Source: Chitinophagaceae bacterium
GTDB taxonomy: Bacteria > Bacteroidota > Bacteroidia > Chitinophagales > Chitinophagaceae
Direction of reading: 5' to 3'
Assembly: GCA_013140985.1 (NCBI GenBank)
Contig: JABFRU010000040.1
Span: forward strand, 29,514 to 93,513
Length of the DNA stretch: 64,000 nucleotides
Part shown: positions 9,017-19,400 of the stretch, piece by piece
Layout: each line of letters begins with the position of its first letter
How positions within the stretch are numbered: position 1 is the stretch's first letter
Made by a program: the position numbers and the translations under genes
The notes under the pieces: generated by a model
Told to the model about the DNA's origin: nothing
What the model saw: only the letters and a program-made list of their open reading frames with translations
Database searches by the model: none

Positions 9017-9145
9017 ATGAAAACAAGAATCCTGGCCATCCTCCTGATCGCAATCATTATCCTTGAAAGCTGTGCAAGAAGTATGACTCCATATGAAGCC
9101 GGCAATAGTTCAAGGAAGTCAAGAAAATGTGCGGCTATCAAGTAA
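9017..9145 (+). CDS. Very small lipoprotein, 42 residues
   Basis: The reading frame starts MKTRILAILLIAIIILESC. The basic N-terminus, hydrophobic core and LESC lipobox (Cys at residue 19) predict a lipoprotein whose mature part is only about 24 residues, ending KSRKCAAIK. The mature segment has MTPYEAGN and a second Cys. Tiny lipoproteins with an MTPxEAxN segment and a basic Cys-containing tail are, from memory, recurrent in Bacteroidota genomes, but no function is known to me. It converges with the 49-residue gene at 9163-9312, with 17 bp between stops. Confidence 0.6.
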   Translation: MKTRILAILLIAIIILESCARSMTPYEAGNSSRKSRKCAAIK

Positions 9146-9162
9146 TACGAATACGGGGATCG

Positions 9163-9312
9163 TCATTCATCAGCACCAAATATGCTACTCACAGCTCCTT
9201 CGAGCATGGGGAATTTTTCTACTACAAAACTTTTGATGGTAGCGATGGCCTGTTTGGCTTGTTCATCTGTAAGACCAGCTTCGGTTTTTAATTTATCAAT
9301 TAACTCTTGCAT
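9163..9312 (-). CDS. Small helical protein, 49 residues
   Basis: The frame starts MQELIDKLKTEAGLTDEQAK and ends VSSIFGADE. It is predicted to be all-helical with a central TDEQAKQAIATIKSFVVEKFP segment and has no signal peptide. Similar short proteins beginning MQELI and containing GLTDEQA occur, as far as I recall, in many Bacteroidota with no assigned function. It lies directly downstream of clpX, but a strong intrinsic terminator sits between them, so it is probably transcribed separately or by read-through. Confidence 0.6.
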   Translation of the reverse strand: MQELIDKLKTEAGLTDEQAKQAIATIKSFVVEKFPMLEGAVSSIFGADE

Positions 9313-9326
9313 AGTATTATTTATTT

Positions 9327-9358
9327 AAAAAGAAAAGGTCAGACTTTATTGTCTGACC
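9327..9358 (-). terminator. Intrinsic terminator of clpX
   Basis: Read on the minus strand, GGTCAGAC pairs perfectly with GTCTGACC across a 6-nt loop and is followed by TTTTCTTTTT. It lies 41 bp after the clpX stop codon. Stem and U-tract are both textbook. Confidence 0.88.
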
Positions 9359-9398
9359 AAATATCCTCATAATCTTTTTAATCGGGAAAATCTTAGTT

Positions 9399-10643
9399 CT
9401 AAGCTACCTTAAGCAGGCTCAGCTTACTCTTGTCAAACTTACGTTTGGCATATTCGATATCGAGAGTGAATTGTGTTTCTTTGGAAGAGGGCAGTTCGAA
9501 CATAGCATCCGTAAGAATGCTTTCGCAAATGCTGCGTAAACCTCTTGCCCCGAGTTTATATTCCACGGCTTTTTCTACCATAAAGTTGAGCACTTCTTCA
9601 TCAACAGTGATCCCGATGCCTTCCAGTTCAAATAACTTTTTGTATTGTTTCATCAACGCATTCTTAGGTTCTGTCAGAATAGCTCTCAAGGTTTCGGCAT
9701 CCAAAGGATCAAGATGTGTAACCACGGGCAGGCGACCCAACAATTCAGGTATCAATCCAAATGCTTTCAGATCGGTCGCATTAACATAACGAAGGAGGTT
9801 CTTCTTCATGCTTTCCTGCAGGTCCTTGTCCACATTAAAACCAATGGTATTGGTCTGTACCCTGCGGGCTATGATCTTATCAATGCCATCAAAAGCGCCG
9901 CCGCAAACGAAAAGAATATTTTGTGTATTGATCTTAATGAGTTTTTGTTCCGGATGTTTTCTTCCTCCCTGCGGCGGAACCAATACATCGGTGCCTTCCA
10001 ATAATTTCAACATTCCCTGCTGCACACCTTCACCACTTACATCACGGGTAATGGAAGGATTATCTCCTTTGCGGGCTATCTTATCTATCTCATCAATATA
10101 TACAATGCCTCTTTCAGCAGCCGCTACATCGTAATTGCAAACTTGTAATAATCTTGTCAGGATACTTTCAACATCCTCACCCACATAACCAGCTTCAGTA
10201 AATACAGTGGCATCAACAATAGTGAAAGGAACATTCAGCATGCGGGCAATACTTTTTGCCAGCAGCGTTTTACCGGTTCCTGTTTCACCTACCATGACGA
10301 TATTGCTCTTTTCTATCTCAACATCATTGGCCGCTGATGTTTCCGTATTCTTTTGCTGTAATCTTTTATAATGATTGTAAACCGCAACCGCCAGCACTTT
10401 TTTGGCTTCATCCTGGCCGATCACATATTCGTCAAGGAATTTTTTTATCTCAACAGGCTTTTTAACGGTCAATTTAAAAGAAGAAGAACTCTTGTCATCT
10501 TTGATAGTGAGCTCCTGGTCAATGATCTCACGGGCATGCTCGACACAGTTCTCACAAATATGTCCTTCCTGGCCGGCGATAAGGATCTTAACCTCATCAC
10601 GGCTACGGCCGCAGAACGAACAATGAAGGGGGTTTTTTGCCAT
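9399..10643 (-). CDS. clpX: ClpX, ATPase and specificity subunit of ClpXP protease
   Basis: A 414-residue AAA+ unfoldase that recognises tagged substrates and threads them into ClpP. The N-terminal C4 zinc-binding domain has Cys8, Cys11, Cys30 and Cys33. Walker A is GETGTGKT (119-126) and Walker B/DExx is VYIDEIDK (181-188). The pore-loop/sensor region includes ERGIVYID and GMLKLLEGT, and the C-terminal sensor II segment is [17 protein letters not shown]. Length and architecture are normal for the family. It is the most downstream gene of the clpP/clpP/clpX run, but a hairpin at 10694-10717 separates it from the second clpP, so part of its transcription may be independent. Confidence 0.98.
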   Translation of the reverse strand: MAKNPLHCSFCGRSRDEVKILIAGQEGHICENCVEHAREIIDQELTIKDDKSSSSFKLTVKKPVEIKKFLDEYVIGQDEAKKVLAVAVYNHYKRLQQKNTETSAANDVEIEKSNIVMVGETGTGKTLLAKSIARMLNVPFTIVDATVFTEAGYVGEDVESILTRLLQVCNYDVAAAERGIVYIDEIDKIARKGDNPSITRDVSGEGVQQGMLKLLEGTDVLVPPQGGRKHPEQKLIKINTQNILFVCGGAFDGIDKIIARRVQTNTIGFNVDKDLQESMKKNLLRYVNATDLKAFGLIPELLGRLPVVTHLDPLDAETLRAILTEPKNALMKQYKKLFELEGIGITVDEEVLNFMVEKAVEYKLGARGLRSICESILTDAMFELPSSKETQFTLDIEYAKRKFDKSKLSLLKVA

Positions 10644-10693
10644 TTTTACGCAGGTATAACGGGGTACAAACGATTATGTAACTCACAAAAGTA

Positions 10694-10717
10694 TAAAACC
10701 GTTCCGGGAATGAACGG
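10694..10717 (-). terminator. Hairpin between clpP and clpX
   Basis: On the minus strand CCGTTC pairs with GAACGG across a 7-nt loop and is followed by TTTTA. The stem is short (6 bp), so it may only partly terminate the upstream clpP transcript before clpX. Confidence 0.5.
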
Positions 10718-10759
10718 CTTTATTTCTATTTAAAAGCTAAAAGCTTAGATCCGAAGAAG

Positions 10760-11392
10760 TTAGAGTTTGTCTATCAGCTTGTCAACAATGCCATATTTAA
10801 TGGCTTCGCTGGCATCCATCCAGTAATCCCTGTCAAAATCTTTCATGATCTGTTCTACTGTTTTACCGCAGTTCTCCGCAAGGATCTTTGCACCGATCTC
10901 TTTTACTCTTTTAGTTTGTTCGGCCTGTATCTCCAGGTCGGCGCTTACACCACGGATCATTCCGCCTAATGAAGGCTGGTGGATCATTACTTCGCCATGC
11001 GGATAAATAAAACGTTTTCCTTTTACACCACCGCTTAATAAAATACTGCCCATAGAAGCGGCCAGACCCATGCAAATAGTGCTGACGGGACTCTTCATCA
11101 TTTTCATCGTGTCATACATCACCATGCCACTTGTTACCACGCCACCCGGGCTGTTGATATAAAATTTTATTTCTTCACCCGGTTTGTCGGCTTCTAATAA
11201 TAAAAATTTGGATACAGTTTCTCTTGCAGATTTATCATCCACTACTCCCCAGAGATAAACACTTCTTTTTTCGTAGAAATATTTCTCCAATCGCTTATTC
11301 AGCATTACAAGGTCATCTCTTTTATCTTCTCTTTCCTGTTCTTCTTCATCATCCATTCTCCATCCATTGTATAAATAATGCTTGGGGTTCAT
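10760..11392 (-). CDS. clpP: ATP-dependent Clp protease proteolytic subunit ClpP (second copy)
   Basis: A 210-residue serine peptidase subunit of the Clp barrel. The Ser is in AASMGSILLSGG, the His in VMIHQPSLGG and the Asp in DFDRDYWMDASEA; the INSPGG motif is present. I place the start at MNPKHYLYNGW. The frame stays open 14 codons further upstream, but that extension is encoded by one arm of the intergenic hairpin at 11416-11464 and is unlikely to be translated. The N-terminus (residues 1-35) is longer and more acidic than in ClpP1, with EEEQEREDKRDD. Two different ClpP proteins suggest a hetero-oligomeric or differently regulated barrel, but this is inference. Confidence 0.95.
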   Translation of the reverse strand: MNPKHYLYNGWRMDDEEEQEREDKRDDLVMLNKRLEKYFYEKRSVYLWGVVDDKSARETVSKFLLLEADKPGEEIKFYINSPGGVVTSGMVMYDTMKMMKSPVSTICMGLAASMGSILLSGGVKGKRFIYPHGEVMIHQPSLGGMIRGVSADLEIQAEQTKRVKEIGAKILAENCGKTVEQIMKDFDRDYWMDASEAIKYGIVDKLIDKL

Positions 11393-11415
11393 ATTGTTAT
11401 TTCTTTTTTGTATTT

Positions 11416-11464
11416 GTGAATCGTCAATGGTCAATCATGAATATCGTACTCATTGACGATTCAC
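11416..11464. repeat. Intergenic hairpin of GTGAATCGT-type words between the clpP genes
   Basis: GTGAATCGTCAATG (11416-11429) is the perfect inverse of CATTGACGATTCAC (11451-11464), with a 21-bp loop that contains a further variant of the same words. The same word family recurs at 38437-38536 upstream of fabI. Confidence 0.85.
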
Positions 11465-11477
11465 GATTCACCATTCA

Positions 11478-12170
11478 CTATTTTTTATTCTCCTTCCTTG
11501 GGTTGGTCACCAGCACTTCATCTACCAGTCCATATTCTTTTGCTTCGGCAGCTGTCATCCATTTATCCCGGTCAAAATCTTTTTCGATCTGCTCGATCGG
11601 TTTGCCGGTATGAATGTTCACTACTTCATACAATTCTCTTTTCAGTTTTTTGATCTCATTCACGGTGATCTCGATATCACTGGCCTGCCCGCCAATAGCG
11701 CCGCTGGGCTGGTGCATCATTATCCTTGCATGTTTCAAGGCCGCCCTTTTCCCTTTTGTGCCGGCACCTAATAATACGCAAGCCATTGAAGCGGCTACAC
11801 CAATGCAGATAGTAGCTATATCCGGACTTACATATTGCATCGTATCATATACACCCAAACCGGAATACACAGAACCGCCGGGACTGTTGATGTACATATT
11901 GATATCCCTTGACCGGTCGGTGGAATCAAGGAAAAGCAATTGTGCTGTTACAATGTTGGCTATTTCATCATTGATAGGATAACCAAGAAAAATGATACGG
12001 TCCATCATCAGGCGGCTATATACATCCATCACCGCCACATTCAATGAACGTTCTTCAATGATGTTGGGCGTCATACCAGTCACCAGGTGAGAAGCATAGC
12101 TATGTAATGTATTGCTGGAAATACCACGGTGCTTGACCGCATATTTTTCGAATTCTGAATTAAACGACAT
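11478..12170 (-). CDS. clpP: ATP-dependent Clp protease proteolytic subunit ClpP (first copy)
   Basis: A 230-residue ClpP with all landmarks: INSPGGSVYSGLGVYD, catalytic Ser in GVAASMACVLLGAG, His in IMMHQPSGAIGG and Asp in DFDRDKWMTAAEA. Its N-terminal region (residues 1-35) is extended relative to E. coli ClpP and contains HRGISSNTLHSYASH. The gene order tig-clpP-clpP-clpX on one strand matches the usual tig-clpP-clpX arrangement with clpP duplicated and diverged. Both neighbouring gaps hold long word-type hairpins, so the genes may be separate transcripts or one processed mRNA. Confidence 0.96.
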   Translation of the reverse strand: MSFNSEFEKYAVKHRGISSNTLHSYASHLVTGMTPNIIEERSLNVAVMDVYSRLMMDRIIFLGYPINDEIANIVTAQLLFLDSTDRSRDINMYINSPGGSVYSGLGVYDTMQYVSPDIATICIGVAASMACVLLGAGTKGKRAALKHARIMMHQPSGAIGGQASDIEITVNEIKKLKRELYEVVNIHTGKPIEQIEKDFDRDKWMTAAEAKEYGLVDEVLVTNPRKENKK

Positions 12171-12179
12171 GTTGGTAAG

Positions 12180-12256
12180 TTAATAAGTTAACAAGTTGAT
12201 GAGTTGATAAGTACAGATAGCTTGTAATGATAATCACCTGTCAACCTGTAAACTTT
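12180..12256. repeat. AAGTTAATAAGTTAACAAGTTGA-type word tract
   Basis: A run of related words (AAGTTAAT, AAGTTAAC, AAGTTGAT, GAGTTGAT) at 12181-12211 is followed by a degenerate inverted partner around 12241-12256 (GTCAACCTGTAAAC). It is a weaker example of the window's intergenic hairpin type. Confidence 0.6.
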
Positions 12257-12342
12257 TCAACCAGTGTCCTTAACCTCAAATATCCGTCCAAATGGCTGAA
12301 CGGCAAAATTGTGACAAGAAGTCGGAAAGGCCACAAGTCAGA

Positions 12343-12387
12343 AAGTCCGAAAGACAATTCGAATATGGTGAATTGTCTTTCGGACTT
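12343..12387 (-). terminator. Long hairpin downstream of tig
   Basis: AAGTCCGAAAGACAATTC (12343-12360) and its exact inverse (12370-12387) form an 18-bp perfect stem with a 9-nt loop. It begins 20 bp after the tig stop. The words AGTCAGAAAGTCCGAAAG also flank it on the outer side. No T-run follows, so the termination or protection role is inferred from position. Confidence 0.6.
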
Positions 12388-12407
12388 CCGGTCTTACTGA
12401 CTTTCGA

Positions 12408-13790
12408 CTAATGATGATGATGCTGATGCTCTTCCACCATCTTCGTAAAGTCTTCGGCACTGATGGCTGCATCGGTGGGCTTTAATTGAGTATCTGTCCA
12501 CTCAAATATCTTAGATGTCTGGATACGGTTATATGCATCCTCCACATATTTTCTGTCCTTCATCATTTTTTCTACATAATCCGTTACCCAGGGTTGATCA
12601 TCCCCGCCAGCGGCTGGGCCACCCATATAGCTGAACAGTTGTTGCTTTGCAAATGCTTTTATTTCTTCAGGAGCCACATGGATATTATTTTCCTGTACGA
12701 TCTTATCGGTGATCAGGGTCCATTTTAAGGAGCTGAGGAAAGAAGGGAATTCTTTTTCAACCTGCTCATCTGTTTTTACCACATCTCCCTGCGATTTCAT
12801 CCATTTCTTCAAAAACTCCTGTGGAAATTCAATGCTGGTATGATCAATCAACTGGTGAAATACCTGGTCATGAATTTGATTTTTTGCCTGGTTGTTCCAA
12901 TAAACCTGTATCTCTTCTTTTACTTTATTCCTGAAATCGGCTTCTGTCTTTACCTCGCCGTTGGGATAAAGTTGATTGAAGAACTCTTCATTCAGCTCTC
13001 TTTTTTCCATCAAACCAATTTTAGTGATCTGAATCTTGAAGTGCTTTTGTTTGGCAGCTGCATCTTCTTTATCTAATCCAAGATCCTGCATAATGAAGTC
13101 GAGTTCCTTTTCATCAAAAACCTTGTCAAGCTGAACTACTACAAAATCATTCAGCGCTTTTCCCATCAGGTTGCTGCGAAAATCTTCTTTGAAATATTTT
13201 ACCAGTAGAGAATTGTCTTTCGTAGCACCACCTTCGATCGCATTGGCATTCTCGCCATCTACTTCCGTAAAGATCACATTCAATACATTATCTTCTGTAT
13301 TCACCGTATCCTGGTCTTTCATATTACCATACCTGTTTTGCAGGCGGGTAATCTCACCGCTGATCATTTCATCGGTAACGGTAACAACATGACGGGTGAT
13401 TGTTGCTTTGGAAAGATCAGGCAATTGAAATTCCGGTTTCATCCCGATCTCGAAATGAAAAATATAATCAGCAGGATTGTTTACATCCAGTTGGCGAACA
13501 TCCGTCTCAAGCGGTAAAGGCTGTGCAAAAATGTCAACCTTGTCATTTTGTAAGTAACTAATGAGTTCCCTGTCAACTGATTTCAATACTTCATCAGTGA
13601 ATAAAGAAGGGCCATACATTTTTTTAATAAGACCTGAAGGAACCATCCCTTTCCTGAATCCTGGAATGTTTGCTTTTTTGCTGTATTCTTTCAAAGTTTT
13701 TTCAAACGAAGGGAGATAATCGGTCTTTTCCAGTTTCACTGTCAGCTTTTCATGCAGCAGGCCGATGTTTTCTTTAGTTACTGTAGCCAT
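12408..13790 (-). CDS. tig: Trigger factor, ribosome-associated chaperone and peptidyl-prolyl isomerase
   Basis: A 460-residue trigger factor that binds nascent chains at the ribosomal exit tunnel. The N-terminal ribosome-binding domain contains the signature GFRKGMVP (around residues 41-48). The central FKBP-like region is degenerate, as usual in Bacteroidota, and a helical C-terminal chaperone domain follows. The protein ends EEHQHHHH, a natural histidine cluster encoded directly before the stop and followed by native intergenic DNA. The start at 13790 is preceded by an AT-rich leader. It heads the tig/clpP/clpP/clpX block. Overall length fits the family. Confidence 0.93.
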   Translation of the reverse strand: MATVTKENIGLLHEKLTVKLEKTDYLPSFEKTLKEYSKKANIPGFRKGMVPSGLIKKMYGPSLFTDEVLKSVDRELISYLQNDKVDIFAQPLPLETDVRQLDVNNPADYIFHFEIGMKPEFQLPDLSKATITRHVVTVTDEMISGEITRLQNRYGNMKDQDTVNTEDNVLNVIFTEVDGENANAIEGGATKDNSLLVKYFKEDFRSNLMGKALNDFVVVQLDKVFDEKELDFIMQDLGLDKEDAAAKQKHFKIQITKIGLMEKRELNEEFFNQLYPNGEVKTEADFRNKVKEEIQVYWNNQAKNQIHDQVFHQLIDHTSIEFPQEFLKKWMKSQGDVVKTDEQVEKEFPSFLSSLKWTLITDKIVQENNIHVAPEEIKAFAKQQLFSYMGGPAAGGDDQPWVTDYVEKMMKDRKYVEDAYNRIQTSKIFEWTDTQLKPTDAAISAEDFTKMVEEHQHHHH

Positions 13791-13811
13791 GTTGTTTGTT
13801 TGATGTTCGAA

Positions 13812-13852
13812 GTTTGAAGTTTAAGGTTAACGTTGAACCTCAAACTTCAAAC
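13812..13852. repeat. Intergenic hairpin of GTTTGAAG-type words upstream of tig
   Basis: The 17-nt arm at 13812-13828 pairs with 13836-13852 with one mismatch and a 7-nt loop. It lies between the tig start and the tRNA-Leu gene, where it may end the tRNA transcript on the minus strand. Confidence 0.75.
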
Positions 13853-13869
13853 CTCAAACAGGAAGTTTG

Positions 13870-13951
13870 TCCGGATGGAGGGACTCGAACCCCCACACCT
13901 TACGGCATCAGATCCTAAGTCTGACGTGTCTACCAATTTCACCACATCCGG
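13870..13951 (-). tRNA. tRNA-Leu, anticodon UAG
   Basis: An 82-nt cloverleaf on the minus strand. Acceptor arms CCGGATG and CATCCGG pair perfectly; the discriminator is A and the CCA end is not encoded. The D-arm has GTGAAATTGGTAGACAC and the T-arm has GGGGGTTCGAGTCCC. The anticodon loop CTTAGGA gives TAG (13915-13917). A class II variable arm, GATGCCGTAAGGTGT, confirms leucine identity. Confidence 0.96.
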
Positions 13952-14055
13952 GAAAGCTAACAGCTTATGGCTATTAGCTAATAGCTTGTTTTGGGGTTGC
14001 AAATGTAGGCCATTCATACCTAAAAAGCAGGGTCTTTTTCGTAAATTCGTCGTTC

Positions 14056-16302
14056 ATGGATACTGTTGCGCAGATACCAAAGTATAATCTGAACGAGGAG
14101 GAGGAAAAAAAACTCATCCTCAGGGAATACCGTTCCCTCTTGCGGGTATTAAAGACCAAATTGAAACCGGGCGATAAGGATATGATCCGGACAGCTTTTC
14201 AAATGGCGGCCGATGCTCATAAGACCATGCGGCGCAAAAGCGGCGAGCCTTATATCCTTCATCCCATTGCGGTAGCGAAAATTTGTGTGGAAGAAATTGG
14301 GCTGGGCATCCGTTCCACCATTTGCGCCTTAATGCATGATACGGTAGAGGACACCGATGTTTCGCTGGAAGATGTAGAAAGAGAATTTGGTCAGGAGATT
14401 GCCCGCATTGTCGATGGGCTCACAAAAATTTCCAATGTCGTTGATATAAATGCTTCGCAACAGGCAGAGAATTTTAAAAAGATATTGCTGACACTGACGG
14501 ATGATCCCCGTGTGATCCTTATCAAGCTTGCCGATCGTTTACACAATATGCGGACATTGGACAGCATGAAGCGGGAAACGCAATTGAAAATTTCTTCAGA
14601 AACGGTATATGTGTATGCACCGCTTGCTCATCGTATGGGATTATATAATGTGAAAACAGAGATGGAAGACCTGGCGATGAAATACATGGAGCCGGATGTC
14701 TATAAAGACATTGCAAGAAAATTAGCCGAGACAAAAAAGGAAAGAACGAAATATATTAATGAGTTCATCAAACCTATCAAAGACAAATTGGAGAAAGCGA
14801 ATTTGGATGCTGAGATATATGGAAGACCGAAAAGCATTCACTCCATTTCGAATAAAATGAAAAAGAAAGGAGTGGAGTTTGAAGAGGTGTATGATCTTTT
14901 TGCTATCCGCATCATTTTAAATTCTCCTCCCGATAAAGAAAAAGAAGATTGCTGGAAAGTATATTCATTTATTGCTGATGAGTACCAGCCATCGCCACAG
15001 CGGTTGAGAGATTGGCTGAGTAATCCCAAATCAAATGGCTACGAGGCCTTACATACAACAGTGATGGGGCCACAGGGAAAATGGGTGGAAGTGCAGATTC
15101 GTACAAAGCGGATGAATGAGATAGCTGAAAAGGGGTTGGCTGCACACTGGAAATACAAAGAAGGAAAAGATGATGAGAGCCGTTTTGATAAATGGTTCCA
15201 GCAAATAAGAGAGGTGATCGGCAACCAGGAAACAGACAGCATTGACTTCTTACAGGATTTCAAAACAAGCTTTCTCGCCGAAGAAATTTATGTCTATACA
15301 CCAAAAGGTGATGTAAAGATGTTGCCTGTTGGTTCCACCGCACTGGATTTTGCTTTTTCTATTCACAGTGCCATCGGGATAAAAACGATCGGTGCCAAAG
15401 TAAATCACAAGCTGGTCCCTATCAGTCATAAGCTCCGCAGCGGTGACCAGGTGGAGATCATTACCAGTAATAAACAAAAGCCATCCGAAGACTGGTTGAC
15501 ATTCGTTGTTACATCCAAAGCAAAAGGAAGAATAAGGGATGCGCTGAAAGAAGAAAAAAGAAAAGTGGCCGATGAAGGCAAATATACCGTGCAGCGGAAA
15601 TTAGAAGGAATGGGTGTGAGCATGTCGCAGCACAATATTGATGAACTGGTGCATTGGTATAAACTTCCTTCCAACCTTGACCTGTTTTACCAGGTATCGG
15701 TAAAGAATATCGATCTCAAGGACCTGAAAGATTTTAAGGTGATGGGCGACCGCTTAGAAGCGCCAAAGCCTGTCCGGCTGCCGCAGGAAAAAATTGAGAT
15801 CATCCCGCATCACCAGGCGATAGCAAAGAAAGATGCCGAACTTATCATCTTTGGTGAAAGCAGCGATAAGATCGTCTATAATCTCGCCAATTGCTGCAAA
15901 CCCATCCCCGGCGATGACGTATTTGGATTTGTAACAACCGGGAAAGGATTGACCATTCATCGGACCAATTGTCCTAATGCAGCTAAACTATTAGCCAGCT
16001 ACGGGCATAGAGTAGTAAAAACAAAATGGGCCAAGAACAAGGAGATATCCTTCCTTACCGGTATTAAAATTGTCGGAATGGATGATGTGGGCGTAGTAAA
16101 TAAGATCACCATGCTTATCTCCGGTGAACTCAAAATAAATATTGCGGCTCTCACCATTGAAGCCAGGGAAGGTTTGTTCGAAGGCAATATCAAATTATAT
16201 GTGCATGATAAAGAGGAGTTGGATAACCTGGTGCAAAGCCTGTTGAACCTGCCGGGTATAGAATCCGTTGAACGGTATGATATGGAGGACATTCCCTCTT
16301 GA
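14056..16302 (+). CDS. rel: Bifunctional (p)ppGpp synthetase/hydrolase, RelA/SpoT family
   Basis: A 748-residue stringent-response enzyme that makes and degrades the alarmone (p)ppGpp. The N-terminal HD hydrolase domain is intact: HPIAVA at 69-74 and the catalytic MHDTVEDT at 93-100, so hydrolysis is expected. The synthetase domain spans about 250-360, with the G-loop-like GRPKSIHSI and YEALHTTVMGP. A TGS domain follows around 400-460 (YVYTPKGDVKMLPVGSTALDFAFSIH, quoted in part), then a helical/CC region with NCCKPIPGD, and a C-terminal ACT domain (about 670-748). Bacteroidota usually have one or two such long proteins. It is divergent from tRNA-Leu and monocistronic. Confidence 0.96.
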   Translation: MDTVAQIPKYNLNEEEEKKLILREYRSLLRVLKTKLKPGDKDMIRTAFQMAADAHKTMRRKSGEPYILHPIAVAKICVEEIGLGIRSTICALMHDTVEDTDVSLEDVEREFGQEIARIVDGLTKISNVVDINASQQAENFKKILLTLTDDPRVILIKLADRLHNMRTLDSMKRETQLKISSETVYVYAPLAHRMGLYNVKTEMEDLAMKYMEPDVYKDIARKLAETKKERTKYINEFIKPIKDKLEKANLDAEIYGRPKSIHSISNKMKKKGVEFEEVYDLFAIRIILNSPPDKEKEDCWKVYSFIADEYQPSPQRLRDWLSNPKSNGYEALHTTVMGPQGKWVEVQIRTKRMNEIAEKGLAAHWKYKEGKDDESRFDKWFQQIREVIGNQETDSIDFLQDFKTSFLAEEIYVYTPKGDVKMLPVGSTALDFAFSIHSAIGIKTIGAKVNHKLVPISHKLRSGDQVEIITSNKQKPSEDWLTFVVTSKAKGRIRDALKEEKRKVADEGKYTVQRKLEGMGVSMSQHNIDELVHWYKLPSNLDLFYQVSVKNIDLKDLKDFKVMGDRLEAPKPVRLPQEKIEIIPHHQAIAKKDAELIIFGESSDKIVYNLANCCKPIPGDDVFGFVTTGKGLTIHRTNCPNAAKLLASYGHRVVKTKWAKNKEISFLTGIKIVGMDDVGVVNKITMLISGELKINIAALTIEAREGLFEGNIKLYVHDKEELDNLVQSLLNLPGIESVERYDMEDIPS

Positions 16303-16423
16303 TAATCAATCCCATTTTTTGTCCACAATCAAGGCATCCGATCGCCTCAATTAGCCGATATTTTCAGTAACTTGGCGCACCTTTCCTGCACCCTGTCATT
16401 AACTGCTATAATAGATACTATTT

Positions 16424-19400
16424 ATGAGATTGAAACCGCTGAGGCTGCTGGTACTTTCAGGTTGTTTATTTATTCTGTCCGGCACTGCGACATCGCAGAA
16501 CTTTTCTTTTAACTGTTCAAGAGATACATTGGTACCGGGATGCCCGGCAAACTTATGTATAACAGTAAAAGGGATCATACCTGACATTTATGGGCAGTCA
16601 ACCACCTATTCACTTAATCCCGGAAGTTTTGTATCAAATTGTTTTCCGGTGTATGTAGCACCAAATGATCCGGCTGGAAGTCCAACAACGCTTAGTGTTG
16701 ATGACACTTACAGCAGCGTTGTTAATATTGGTTTTCCCTTTCCATTTTATGGCACTGTTTATAATGACCTCGTCGTAAGCACCAATGGATATGTAAGCTT
16801 TGATATATCTCTTGCGGGAGGTTCTTCTCATTGGCAAAACCGGGGCGATCTGCCCAATACACTATACGACAGGGCGCTGATTATGGGGCCCTATCATGAT
16901 CTTTTTCCCGGGCAACCTACTTCTCCGACACAGCTGATCCAATACCAATTGTTTGGAACAGCGCCGCACAGAAGATGGATACTTAGTTTTTACAAGGTTC
17001 CTTTGTTTCAGTGTACCAACCTGATCGAAAATACCCACCAGATCATTTTATATGAATCGACAGGAATATTTGAAGTGAAGATTTTTGATAAGGAGATTTG
17101 TACAACATGGATCGGTGGTAAAGCGATGGTGGGGATACAGGATTTTACACGGACACTGGGAATGACAGCTCCGTTGAGAAGAATGACCGACCCGGCTTGG
17201 GGTTCCATTGGGATGAATGAAACATGGCGCTTTGCTCCTAACAGCGGCCCGTCACTTTTTAAAAGGGTTGAATTATATGATATTACCGGAACAACATTAA
17301 TAGCAACCGGAACAACCGCACCTGTTATTACCGGATGCCTCGAAGCATCCTTTCCCAATATTTGTGCACCGGCAGGGGCTATCACTTCATATCTTATCAA
17401 ATCTGTTTATGAAAAATTTGACGATCCAACTGTTGAGATTTTCGGATACGATACTGTAAGAGTGAACCGGGCCAATCCTTTGACGGGTAGTGCTGCGCCT
17501 ACGCCTGCAAGTTGCGGAGCCAGCGATGGAACTATAACTGTTAGCGGTGTATCCGGTGGAACTCCGGCTTATGAATACTCATTGGATGGAATAACCTGGC
17601 AAAGCAGTAATGTCTTTACAGGATTAGCTGCCGGTACTTACACTGTTTATATCAGGGATAACGGCGCTGTTTGTTCAACAACACTTCCTTCTATAGTTGT
17701 AACGGTAACAGGAACAATTTCAGAAACACATTCCACTACGCCTGCTATTTGTGCCGGATCAGCTACAGGGTCTATCACTATCAGTGCAGCAGGTGGTACA
17801 GGACCTTATACTTTTTCATTGAACGGGGCACCCGCCGTACCAGGAACACTTCCATTTACTTTCAATAATCTTTTACCTGCTGGTTATAGCATCCAGGTAT
17901 ATGATCTTGGAACAGGTTGTAATACGGGTTTGCAGGCTGTATTTGTATCTGCAGCCGGAGGTATAACAGGAACTTCATCTCACACTGCCGCTTCATGTGT
18001 GGGTGTAAATAATGGTACATTCACTGCTACTGCAACAAGCGGTACAGGTCCTTATACATGGTCACTTGATGGCGCACCTGCAGTACCCGGCGCCAGTCCC
18101 TACACATTCACCAATGTTTCTCCGGGATTGCATTTTGTTATCATTACAGATCTTGCCAGTGGTTGTTCCACTGCGGGCCTTTTTGAAAATGTGGCCGCCG
18201 GACCGGGTGTAACAGGTACTACTTCTGCTTTAAGCACTTCATGTGCTGCCATATCAGATGGAAGTATTACTGTAAATATTACCGCAGGCACAGCTCCATA
18301 TACTTATGTGTTGGATGGCGGGGCGCCGTTTACAGGTGGTAGTCCTTATACTTTTAATGGAGTAGCAACAGGTTTGCACAATATTACTGTTACAGATGCT
18401 AATGGATGTACTAACCCGCTTCCGCCGATAAACGTAAGTGCAGGGATCGGTGTAACAGGTAACACTTCATCATTATCCACTTCCTGTCCTTCTGCTGCAA
18501 ACGGAAGCATTACTGTTACTATAACTACTGGTGCAGCGCCTTATACTTATGTATTGGATGCCGGTGCGCCGGTTTCAGGCGGCAGTCCTTATACTTTCAA
18601 TGGAGTAGCAGCAGGGGCGCATAATATTACCGTAACAGATAATAATGGTTGCAACATATCGCTTCCGCCGGTAACAGTGAATCCCGGCCCTGTGCTAACA
18701 GGAAATAATGTAATGGCCACTACAAGTTGCAGCGGCGCTGCTGATGGAACGGTTACTGTTACACCTGTTGGTGGTGCCGGTCCTTATACATTCTCATTGG
18801 ATGGAGGAGCGCCGCAATCCGGATCCGTTCCTTTTGTGTTCACAGGTTTAGCAGCGGGTCCTCATAATGTCGTCATCACTGATGCGGCGGGATGTCAATC
18901 GGCTCCAATTGATGCAACAATAACTGCAGGCCCTGTACTTACTACTACAGCAAGTGCATCTCCTGCTTTATGTAATGGAAGTGCGACAGGTAGTATTACA
19001 GTAACTGCACCAACGATGGGTGTTGGACCATATCAATATTCATTGGATAATGTGATATGGCAAGCCAGTAATATATTCAACGGGCTTGTGGCAAATACTT
19101 ATACTGTATATTATCAATCATCCAATGGCTGTTCTGGTTCCACACCGGGTATAGTTGTTTCAGCGCCTGCATCCGTTTCTGCATCTCATACCACTAATCC
19201 TGTAAGTTGTAATGGTCTCAGCGATGGCACCATTACCATCACAGCAAATGGTGGCGTGCCGCCTTACCAGTATTCAATTGATGGCGGGGCCACCTGGCAG
19301 GCAAGTAATGTATTTACCGTGGCGGCTAACAACTATCCTAATATTCTTATCCGTGATGCGAATAATTGTACCACCACACAATCTGCAACGGTAACACAGC

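Noticed and set aside
12408..12431. Vector-derived His tag at the trigger factor end
   Set aside because: No linker or vector sequence follows; the stop is followed by a native-style word hairpin.
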